From: JANMMJ01 sp964543235
Lineage (GTDB): Bacteria; Pseudomonadota; Alphaproteobacteria; Rhizobiales; Aestuariivirgaceae
Assembly: GCA_964543235.1 (NCBI GenBank)
Contig: CAZIXE010000105.1
Span: 1 to 8,640 of the forward strand
Length of the DNA stretch: 8,640 nt
Reading direction: 5' to 3'
The notes beneath the pieces were generated by a model. That model saw only the letters and a list, made by a program, of their open reading frames with translations. It was not told where the DNA came from and searched no databases. Shown piece by piece: positions 1-4,605 of the stretch. Position 1 is the stretch's first letter; each line of letters begins with the position of its first letter. Both the position numbers and the translations under genes were made by a program.

Positions 1-33
1 CAACGACGCCGGGAAAAGAAGGCATATGGCTGA
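1..33 (+). CDS. rpoN: RNA polymerase sigma-54 factor, C-terminal tail only (partial)
   Basis: Reading from base 1 gives QRRREKKAYG and then a TGA stop at 31-33. The RRREK string resembles the very end of sigma-54, where the RpoN box helix (typically ending ...RRREK) is followed by a few variable residues. The assignment also rests on context: in proteobacteria rpoN is commonly followed by hpf and then ptsN, exactly the two genes found next. Sigma-54 directs RNA polymerase to -24/-12 promoters that need an AAA+ activator. Only ten residues are visible, so this is an inference from a short tail plus synteny; the rest lies left of the window. Confidence 0.62.
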   Translation, partial: QRRREKKAYG

Positions 34-62
34 TGATGACCTGCCGGCCTGCCGTTTCAGAT

Positions 63-91
63 TTGACATCGACTGGCACCGCGACTAGACG
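63..91 (+). promoter_or_regulatory. Possible distal sigma-70-type promoter for hpf
   Basis: A perfect TTGACA -35 box lies at 63-68, followed after 17 bp by TAGACG at 86-91, which matches TATAAT at only three of six positions. It would give an hpf leader of about 150 nt. The -10 is poor, so this is a candidate only. Read-through from rpoN is an equally likely source of hpf transcript. Confidence 0.22.
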
Positions 92-187
92 TTGCCCGCT
101 ATTGCGGAAGGCTTGGATGCGGCCGCGGTCCGGTCTGTTCATGGTTATGACGCCATCCAGCATGGGCAGAAAAAGCAACTTGAGCCA

Positions 188-217
188 TTGACGTTAACCT
201 GAAACCCGCCACATCAT
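188..217 (+). promoter_or_regulatory. Possible proximal sigma-70-type promoter for hpf
   Basis: TTGACG (188-193, five of six matches) is followed after 18 bp by CATCAT (212-217, four of six matches to TATAAT). Transcription would begin near 224 and give a leader of about 24 nt that still contains the GAGGGAG Shine-Dalgarno at 228-234. The position fits better than the distal candidate, but the boxes are imperfect and it was found by eye. Confidence 0.33.
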
Positions 218-247
218 TGATCTGGGCGAGGGAGCTTCATTGAACCC

Positions 248-829
248 ATGCACATACAAATCACCGGAAAGAACCTCGATATCGGCGACGCACTGCGCAG
301 TCATGCGGGCGAGCGGCTCGAAACCATTGCCGAGCGCTATTTCGACGGGGCAGTGAGCGCTCATGTGACGGTTGAGAAGCAGCGGACCAGTTTTGTGACC
401 GACTGCAGCCTGCACCTCGCTACCGGCCTGGTGCTGCAGGCCCATGGGGCCGCCGGGGAAGCCTTTGCCAGTTTCGAAGGGGCCGCCAGCCACCTCGAGA
501 AGCAATTGCGCCGCTACAAATCCCGGATCAGAAAGCACCATTCGGCTCGCAAAGAGCCAGTGAGACGCGAACCTGCAGCCTACTATACGATTGCTCCGGC
601 CGGTGAAGAGGAACAACAGGAACCCGCTGATCTCAGCCCGGCCATCATTGCGGAAACGCCGCATTCAGTTGCCGAACTGTCGGTCGGAGAGGCCGTTATG
701 CAGCTCGATATCTCGACAATGCCTTTCGTGCTATTCCGCAACACGCGAGACGGGGTTCTCAACGTCGTCTACCGCAGGCAGGATGGCAATATCGGTTGGA
801 TCAATCCTTCGCCGGCCAAGCAGTCCTGA
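248..829 (+). CDS. hpf: Ribosome hibernation promoting factor, long form
   Basis: The 193-residue protein is a long-form HPF, which binds the decoding region of the 30S subunit in slow growth or starvation and drives 70S pairing into inactive 100S dimers. Residues 1 to about 98 form the S30AE domain: it opens MHIQITGKNLDIGDAL and ends in a basic helix rich in K and R (residues 84-98) that would contact 16S rRNA. A polar linker at about 99-135 (EEEQQEP) leads to the C-terminal dimerisation domain, about 136-190, with FVLFRN, NVVYRRQDGN and GWI, the signature that separates long HPF from short HPF/YfiA. The ATG start fits the domain edge; GAGGGAG lies 13 bases upstream, a slightly long spacing. 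It follows rpoN and precedes ptsN by 32 bp, so hpf and ptsN are probably co-transcribed. Function is inferred from family. Confidence 0.95.
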   Translation: MHIQITGKNLDIGDALRSHAGERLETIAERYFDGAVSAHVTVEKQRTSFVTDCSLHLATGLVLQAHGAAGEAFASFEGAASHLEKQLRRYKSRIRKHHSARKEPVRREPAAYYTIAPAGEEEQQEPADLSPAIIAETPHSVAELSVGEAVMQLDISTMPFVLFRNTRDGVLNVVYRRQDGNIGWINPSPAKQS

Positions 830-861
830 ATACTGCCCGCCGGGCTCAGGAAAGGGCACTC

Positions 862-1332
862 ATGAGCCTGTCCGACATCATTGAAGAGCGCTCGGTCTAT
901 CCAGCGCTCAAAGTCCAAAACAAGAAACAGCTGCTGCAGGAGCTGTCACAGGCGGCGGCCCAGATCACCGCTGTCGACCATCGCATCATCTACGAAACCC
1001 TGTCGCGTCGCGAGAAGCTGGGCTCCACGGGTCTCGGCCAGGGCATTGCCATACCGCACGGCAAATTACCGTCGATTACACGCGTCTACGGCGTGTTTGC
1101 ACGACTTGCGCATTCCATCCCCTTTGATGCCGTGGACGAACAGCCAGTTGACCTCGTGTTCCTGCTGCTTGCACCGGAACATGCCGGGGCCGATCACCTC
1201 AAGGCCCTGGCGAGGATCTCGCGGCTCCTGCGCGACCCGGCGATCATCTCGAAACTCAGGGGCACAGAGACGGCGGAGGGGTTATACGCCATCCTCACCG
1301 AGCCCTCGGGAACCGAAGCAAGCGCGGCTTGA
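862..1332 (+). CDS. ptsN: PTS IIA-like nitrogen regulatory protein (EIIA-Ntr)
   Basis: A 156-residue, single-domain PTS EIIA of the fructose/nitrogen type, the last phosphoacceptor of the PTS-Ntr relay (PtsP to NPr to PtsN). It does not carry sugar across the membrane; it regulates by contact with partners such as potassium transporters and kinases according to its phosphorylation. The phosphorylated histidine is His66 in GQGIAIPHGK; other family blocks are SRREKLGSTGLG (48-59) and DLVFLLLAPEHAGADHLKALARISRLLRD in the second half. The chosen ATG has AGGAAAGG at 848-855, six bases before it. The frame stays open back to 796 inside hpf, but those 22 extra residues are not family-like. It lies 32 bp after hpf and stops 11 bp from the convergent DUF1150 gene, with no clear terminator between. 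Confidence 0.95.
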   Translation: MSLSDIIEERSVYPALKVQNKKQLLQELSQAAAQITAVDHRIIYETLSRREKLGSTGLGQGIAIPHGKLPSITRVYGVFARLAHSIPFDAVDEQPVDLVFLLLAPEHAGADHLKALARISRLLRDPAIISKLRGTETAEGLYAILTEPSGTEASAA

Positions 1333-1343
1333 ATCCTCTTTAT

Positions 1344-1607
1344 TCAGTGAACGCTCATGGTGAGCATCTCATGTTCCATGGCGCTGGCAACTGCACCTTC
1401 GCGGTTGCCCGAAATGGAGATGGGCGTGCCGTTTGCGGCATAGAGGCAGAACAGTCTGGCATTCTCAGGAACCGCAACATTGCCGCCCAAGAGCTTTGCC
1501 GCCTCGGTTGAGCCGATCTCGCGGATATAGCCGAAGTATCCGGCCCCCAACAGGGCCAGATCCTCAGGTGTGACGTCCATGGTCTTCTTGGTGTTTTCCG
1601 TGTTCAT
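1344..1607 (-). CDS. DUF1150 family protein, partner gene of hsp20
   Basis: An 87-residue soluble protein with no signal peptide or membrane segment. The pattern LALLGAGYFGYIREI (residues 18-32), then AANGTPISISGNREGAVASA and a terminal VH, is that of the DUF1150 family, which is known from alphaproteobacteria and has no established biochemical role. It follows hsp20 by only 3 bp. Its Shine-Dalgarno GGAGG (1615-1619, read on the minus strand) lies within the last codons of hsp20, so the two are almost certainly translated from one heat-inducible message. A role in stress or protein quality control is inferred from that linkage only. The start ATG at 1607 is well placed for this ribosome site. 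Confidence 0.85.
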   Translation of the reverse strand: MNTENTKKTMDVTPEDLALLGAGYFGYIREIGSTEAAKLLGGNVAVPENARLFCLYAANGTPISISGNREGAVASAMEHEMLTMSVH

Positions 1608-1610
1608 GGT

Positions 1611-2036
1611 TCAACCTCCACGAATCTCGATGCGGCGGACGACGCGATCCGGTTCCGGCCGCTCGAGCTCAATCTTCAGCAGTCCGTCCTCAAGATCAGC
1701 GCCAAGGATCCTGATGCCGTCAGCCAATACAAAGGCCCGTTGAAACTGGCGCGCGGCAATGCCGCGATGCAGGTAGGCACGAGACTCATCGTCTTTCTGG
1801 CGGCCACGGCAAATGAGCTGATTGTCCTCGATCGTCACCTCAAGGTCGTCGCGGGAAAAGCCCGCCACGGCGAGCGTGATGCGGAGCCGCTCCGACTGGC
1901 CTTCGCCGCCCGGCAAGCGCTCAATGTTATAGGGAGGATAGCCGTCGCCATTGGTCTTCGTTGCACGATCAAGCATCCGCTCCAAACCGTCGAAGCCGAG
2001 GAGCAGAGGCGAAGAGAACAAGGAAACACGCGTCAT
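1611..2036 (-). CDS. Small heat shock protein, Hsp20/alpha-crystallin family
   Basis: A 141-residue small heat shock protein of the IbpA-like type: an ATP-independent holdase that keeps unfolding proteins in a refoldable state for DnaK/ClpB. The N-terminal arm MTRVSLFSSPLLLGFDGLERML leads to PPYNIE and an alpha-crystallin domain of about 90 residues, with AGFSRDDLEVTIEDNQL and the conserved A-x-L-x-D-G-L-L motif (ADLEDGLL) near its end; a short basic tail RRIEIRGG follows. The ATG at 2036 was preferred because the protein then begins with the normal family arm; the frame stays open to a GTG at 2087, but that codon falls inside a leader hairpin. Expression is probably controlled twice: an RpoH-type promoter at 2106-2134 and a ROSE-like hairpin over the ribosome site. 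DUF1150 follows in the same message. Confidence 0.93.
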   Translation of the reverse strand: MTRVSLFSSPLLLGFDGLERMLDRATKTNGDGYPPYNIERLPGGEGQSERLRITLAVAGFSRDDLEVTIEDNQLICRGRQKDDESRAYLHRGIAARQFQRAFVLADGIRILGADLEDGLLKIELERPEPDRVVRRIEIRGG

Positions 2037-2041
2037 ACCTA

Positions 2042-2065
2042 CAAGCCCTTTTTCAAGCAGCCTTG
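2042..2065 (-). promoter_or_regulatory. ROSE-like RNA thermometer hairpin over the hsp20 ribosome site
   Basis: On the minus strand the leader just before the hsp20 ATG can fold into a stem of nine base pairs (one G-U) with a GAAA tetraloop (2054-2051). Pairs run C2065-G2042, A2064-U2043, A2063-U2044, then G2061-C2045, C2060-G2046, U2059-G2047, C2057-G2048, U2056-A2049, U2055-A2050, with G2062 and G2058 bulged. The Shine-Dalgarno AAGGG (2050-2046), nine bases before the ATG, is fully paired. The strand facing it reads CUGCU, one base from the ROSE signature UYGCU, which in known ROSE elements pairs with the ribosome site around an unusual G. ROSE elements are established upstream of rhizobial hsp20 genes. 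The fold was drawn by hand. Confidence 0.68.
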
Positions 2066-2096
2066 ATGACCCGGCCCTCACAGGCACCGTATCATC
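2065..2096 (-). promoter_or_regulatory. Upstream hairpin of the hsp20 leader
   Basis: Directly before the thermometer hairpin lies a longer one. An outer stem GAUGA/UCAUC (2096-2092 with 2069-2065) extends by a U-G pair, an A/G mismatch and C2089-G2072 into GG-U-(bulged G2085)-CCU paired with AGGGCC, closed by a GUG loop (2081-2079). It fits the usual ROSE layout of one or more stable 5' hairpins ahead of the temperature-sensitive one. The predicted transcription start (about 2098-2101) lies only a few bases before it, so the two hairpins fill almost the whole leader. Base pairing is directly visible; the thermometer role is inferred. Confidence 0.6.
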
Positions 2097-2105
2097 ATGC
2101 CCAAA

Positions 2106-2134
2106 ATATGTGCCCAGGGTATTAACGATTCAAG
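2106..2134 (-). promoter_or_regulatory. RpoH (sigma-32)-type promoter of hsp20
   Basis: On the minus strand CTTGAA (2134-2129) is followed after 15 bases by GCACATAT (2113-2106). This is close to the sigma-32 pattern CTTGAA, N13-16, CCCCATnT, and to alphaproteobacterial RpoH promoters. The -35 box overlaps the TGA stop of alkB (2132-2130). It would start transcription near 2098-2101 and produce the roughly 64-nt structured leader of hsp20-DUF1150. The same spacing is found before grpE. Confidence 0.7.
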
Positions 2135-2759
2135 AGCAGGCAGGCGCAGGAGGCCGGCGCACTCTACGTAAGGTTAGATTTATCCTACCGCCATCGCTCA
2201 AAAGAGTGCATGTGTTAGCCAGGATGCGGTCGATACCGTGATGGATGAGCCGTGCGGAGCCCCCCATGACGAGGATGTCGCCGGAAGACAGTTTCAAAGT
2301 CCTTGTTGGCCCGCCCCGCTTGGTACCGCCGAATCTGAAAACCGCAGTGTCGCCAAGCGACAGCGAAACGACCGGCGCGGCAAAGTCCTGCTCGTCGGCA
2401 TCCTGGTGCAGGCCCATTTTCGCTCCCCCACGATAGAAATTGACAAGGCAGGCTTCCGGCGGATGCGGATAAGCAGAAACTGCCTGCCAGAGCGAGAGAA
2501 GCGTCTGGGGCAATGGGGGCCAAGGCCTGCCCGTCTCCGGATGCAGGGTCTGATAGCGATAGCCGCTGCGATCCGAGACCCAGCCGAGAGACCCGAAATT
2601 GGTCATGCGCACCGAGAAAGGCCGGCCAGTCCGGGGCATCAGGGGCGTGAAGTATGGGGCTTCGGATGCTGCCGATACGACAAGCCGCAGCAGCTCTTCC
2701 TGCTGGCCGCGATCAACGTAACCAGGCCAGAACACAAGGCCCGGGGCAAGCTCGATCAC
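2130..2759 (-). CDS. alkB: AlkB-type alpha-ketoglutarate-dependent DNA/RNA demethylase
   Basis: A 209-residue Fe(II)/2-oxoglutarate dioxygenase that oxidatively removes 1-methyladenine and 3-methylcytosine lesions from DNA (and RNA), releasing formaldehyde. With the GTG start at 2759 the iron ligands are His118 and Asp120 in MGLHQDAD and His174 in IHHGI; Arg192 and Arg198 in RINLTLR match the 2-oxoglutarate-binding arginines of E. coli AlkB. The substrate lid MTNFGSLGW followed by RSGYRYQ is also clear. Length is close to the E. coli enzyme (216). The GTG start forms a GTGA overlap with the grpE stop and leaves an AlkB-like first residue run VIELAPGLVFWPGYV; an upstream TTG (2801) in grpE would add 14 unlikely residues. 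It therefore looks translationally coupled to grpE, within a heat-shock message. Confidence 0.92.
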   Translation of the reverse strand: MIELAPGLVFWPGYVDRGQQEELLRLVVSAASEAPYFTPLMPRTGRPFSVRMTNFGSLGWVSDRSGYRYQTLHPETGRPWPPLPQTLLSLWQAVSAYPHPPEACLVNFYRGGAKMGLHQDADEQDFAAPVVSLSLGDTAVFRFGGTKRGGPTRTLKLSSGDILVMGGSARLIHHGIDRILANTCTLLSDGGRINLTLRRVRRPPAPACS

Positions 2760-3367
2760 CCTTCGGCCTTGGCCACGCCGACCAAGGCCGGCCGCAAGCA
2801 ACGCTCACCAATGGCGTAACCGGCCTGGAGTTCCTGAACGACAGTCCCCGGTGGCTCAGCGCTGGTCGGCACTTCGAACATCGCCTGGTGCATGTTGGGA
2901 TCGAATTTCTGACCGAGCGCCTCAATGCGGCGAATGCCGTGGCGCTGGAAAACATTCAGCAACTCGCGTTCGGTCACCTCGACGCCGGCCAGGAGATTGC
3001 GGCTGGTTTCATCCGCGGTCTCGCGGCTTTCCGGCGGCACCGCGGCAATAGCGCGGCCGAGGTTGTCGGCGACACTCAACAGGTCGCGGGCAAAATTCGT
3101 GGCGGCGTACAGGGTGGCTTCGGCCTTTTCGCGGTCGGTGCGCTTGCGCAGATTGTCCATTTCGGCTGCAAGGCGAAGGAGCTTGTCCTTCAGCCCCGAC
3201 ATCTCTTCCCGCAGCCCCGCAATTTCCGAATCCCGGGGGTCAGGGGTGATGGTCTCGGGTGCGAAGTCGAAGCCGGAATCGATGTCGGGGGCGGCTTCCA
3301 GCGGCGCTGCCGGGTCAGGGAGTTCGGGCGGGTTCACCGTCTCAGGCGTCTTCGTCTCGTCGGTCAT
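2756..3367 (-). CDS. grpE: Nucleotide exchange factor GrpE (DnaK co-chaperone)
   Basis: A 203-residue GrpE, the homodimeric exchange factor that releases ADP from DnaK and so lets substrates leave; its long helices also act as a heat sensor in known homologues. Residues 1-45 form an acidic, proline-rich disordered tail (TPDPRDSE at its end). Residues 46 to about 100 form the long coiled coil (REEMSGLKDKLLRLAAEMDNLRKR, interrupted here by no proline), then a four-helix region, then the beta-wing at about 148-200 with QKFDPNMHQAMFEV, GTVVQELQAGY and LRPALVGVAK, the GrpE signature. It lies 66 bp after hrcA and has its own RpoH-type promoter in that gap. No good Shine-Dalgarno is visible before the ATG; instead a short GACA/TGTC dyad abuts it. 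Its stop overlaps the GTG start of alkB. Confidence 0.96.
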   Translation of the reverse strand: MTDETKTPETVNPPELPDPAAPLEAAPDIDSGFDFAPETITPDPRDSEIAGLREEMSGLKDKLLRLAAEMDNLRKRTDREKAEATLYAATNFARDLLSVADNLGRAIAAVPPESRETADETSRNLLAGVEVTERELLNVFQRHGIRRIEALGQKFDPNMHQAMFEVPTSAEPPGTVVQELQAGYAIGERCLRPALVGVAKAEG

Positions 3368-3409
3368 GACAACGTCTGTCTAGTCCAATTTAGTGGGAAT
3401 TCGACCGGC

Positions 3410-3438
3410 ATATCGGGCCAGACGGCGCAAAAATCAAG
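3410..3438 (-). promoter_or_regulatory. RpoH (sigma-32)-type promoter of grpE
   Basis: Minus-strand CTTGAT (3438-3433), 15 bases, then CCCGATAT (3417-3410). Both boxes differ by one base from CTTGAA and CCCCATAT, and the 15-base spacer equals that of the hsp20 promoter. The -35 overlaps the TGA stop of hrcA (3436-3434). Expected transcription start is near 3404, with a leader of about 37 nt to the grpE ATG. grpE-alkB would thus be heat-inducible independently of hrcA. Confidence 0.68.
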
Positions 3439-4525
3439 TCAGGAGACGACCCAATACCTTGGCGGTATAGTCAACCATTGGAATAATGCGTGCATAGTTC
3501 ATGCGCGTCGGTCCGATAATGCCGAGAATACCGACGATCTTCTCATCGCTGTTGCGGTAGGGAGCCACCACCAGTGACGAGCCAGAAAGCGAAAACAGCT
3601 TGTTCTCGGAACCAATAAAGATGCGCACGCCCTCGCCACCTTCGGCAAGGCCCAGAAGCTGGATCAACTCCTTCTTGTTTTCTATGTCGTTGAAAAGCCT
3701 CCTGATCCGCTCGAGATCGTCGATAGCGGTCGACTGTTCCAGGAGATTGGCCTGGCCCTTCACAATCAGCGTCTTGGACTCCGGGTCGATATCTCCAGCC
3801 CAGACGGCTATCCCGGCTTCGACGACCTTGGCGGAGAGTTCATCAAGCTCGGTCTTCAGGCGATCCATTTCTTCGGTTACGAAGCGTTTCACTTCCGAAA
3901 TGGTCTTGCCTTGGAAGCGTGCGGACAAGTAGTTGCCGGCCCTCAGCATGGCCGCGGGCGGCATGCCGGGCGGTACGTCTATGATGCGATTCTCGACCGA
4001 TCCATCTTCGGCCACCAGGATCACCAAGGCGCGGCCCGGCGCGAGACTCACAAACTCAATATGCTTCAGTGGTGCGTTGATCTTTGGCGCCATCACCACG
4101 CCGGCGTAGTGAGAGAGGCCAGAAAGAAGCGTTGTCGCTTCACCGAGCACATCCTCCACGCGGCGTGCCCGGTTTGAGCCGGCAATCTGGGCATCGATCC
4201 GGGCGCGCTCATCCGGTGAAATCGACCCCACCTCCAGCAAGGCATCTACGAAGAAGCGCAGACCTGCTTCGGTAGGAACCCTGCCCGCACTGGTGTGCGG
4301 GGAATAGATCAGTCCCGAGTCCTCAAGGTCCATCATGACATTTCGGACCGAGGCGGGCGACAGGCTGGAGGGCAGAATGCGAGAAATGGTGCGTGAGCCT
4401 ACCGGTTCGCCGGTTTCGAGATATGTGTCGACCAGGCGCCGGAAGATTTCACGCGAACGCTGATCCAAACCTGCCAGGCCGGAGCCACGTTCATCGACAA
4501 GTTGCCGGGGCGGAATAACCGTCAT
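3434..4525 (-). CDS. hrcA: Heat-inducible transcription repressor HrcA
   Basis: A 363-residue HrcA, the repressor that binds CIRCE inverted repeats (usually before groESL) and is kept active by the GroE chaperonin. Residues about 21-95 form the winged-helix DNA-binding domain: REIFRRLVDTYLETGEPVGSR, the recognition region SPASVRNVMMDLEDSGL and the GRVPTEAGLRFFVDALL block. The rest is the GAF-like/dimerisation region, with LVILVAEDGSVENRII, then FIGSENKLFSLSGSSLVVAPY and GILGIIGPTRMNYARIIPMVDYTA near the end, all family hallmarks. Length is normal. No Shine-Dalgarno precedes the ATG, and a good promoter ends six bases before it, so the mRNA may be leaderless. It heads the minus-strand block hrcA-grpE-alkB. 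A good CIRCE copy is not present in the window; a degenerate dyad lies in its promoter gap. Confidence 0.96.
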   Translation of the reverse strand: MTVIPPRQLVDERGSGLAGLDQRSREIFRRLVDTYLETGEPVGSRTISRILPSSLSPASVRNVMMDLEDSGLIYSPHTSAGRVPTEAGLRFFVDALLEVGSISPDERARIDAQIAGSNRARRVEDVLGEATTLLSGLSHYAGVVMAPKINAPLKHIEFVSLAPGRALVILVAEDGSVENRIIDVPPGMPPAAMLRAGNYLSARFQGKTISEVKRFVTEEMDRLKTELDELSAKVVEAGIAVWAGDIDPESKTLIVKGQANLLEQSTAIDDLERIRRLFNDIENKKELIQLLGLAEGGEGVRIFIGSENKLFSLSGSSLVVAPYRNSDEKIVGILGIIGPTRMNYARIIPMVDYTAKVLGRLLT

Positions 4526-4531
4526 GCCAAT

Positions 4532-4560
4532 AATCTAGAAATCAAGTTGGCGCCGGTCAA
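4532..4560 (-). promoter_or_regulatory. Sigma-70-type promoter of hrcA
   Basis: Minus-strand TTGACC (4560-4555, five of six) is followed after 17 bases by TAGATT (4537-4532, four of six). Six bases separate the -10 from the hrcA ATG at 4525, so transcription would begin at or within a base or two of the ATG. It shares its -35 region with the divergent rph promoter. Confidence 0.5.
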
Positions 4561-4575
4561 TCGAGGGGCTAAAAG
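4547..4575 (+). promoter_or_regulatory. Sigma-70-type promoter of the rph-rdgB-hemW operon
   Basis: TTGGCG (4547-4552, four of six) is followed after 17 bases by TAAAAG (4570-4575, four of six). A start near 4582 gives a leader of about 24 nt holding the rph ribosome site AAGGAAAGG (4588-4596). The hrcA -35 box lies inside this promoter's spacer on the other strand, so the two polymerases should compete. Confidence 0.42.
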
Positions 4576-4605
4576 CCGGTTCATTCCAAGGAAAGGCGAT
4601 ACGAA

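Noticed and set aside
75..95. Possible sigma-54 promoter (GG at 75-76, GC at 94-95) before hpf, attractive because rpoN is adjacent
   Set aside because: The GG and GC are 17 bases apart; sigma-54 sites need 10. No match with correct spacing was found.
141..191. Small open frame of 16 codons between rpoN and hpf
   Set aside because: No ribosome site, no recognisable peptide and several alternative ATGs; such short frames arise by chance.
1353..1365. Hairpin GCTCA-TGG-TGAGC near the ptsN/DUF1150 junction as a terminator
   Set aside because: Only five pairs, inside the DUF1150 coding end, and not followed by a T run on either strand.
2037..2087. Upstream GTG start (2087) for Hsp20, adding 17 residues
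   Set aside because: The added residues do not resemble the family, and the GTG falls inside the first leader hairpin; the ATG at 2036 gives the normal N-terminal arm.
4531..4546. CTTGAT before hrcA as a third RpoH -35 box
   Set aside because: Fifteen bases downstream the sequence is the hrcA start codon region, with no CATAT-like -10, and a start there would lie inside the gene.
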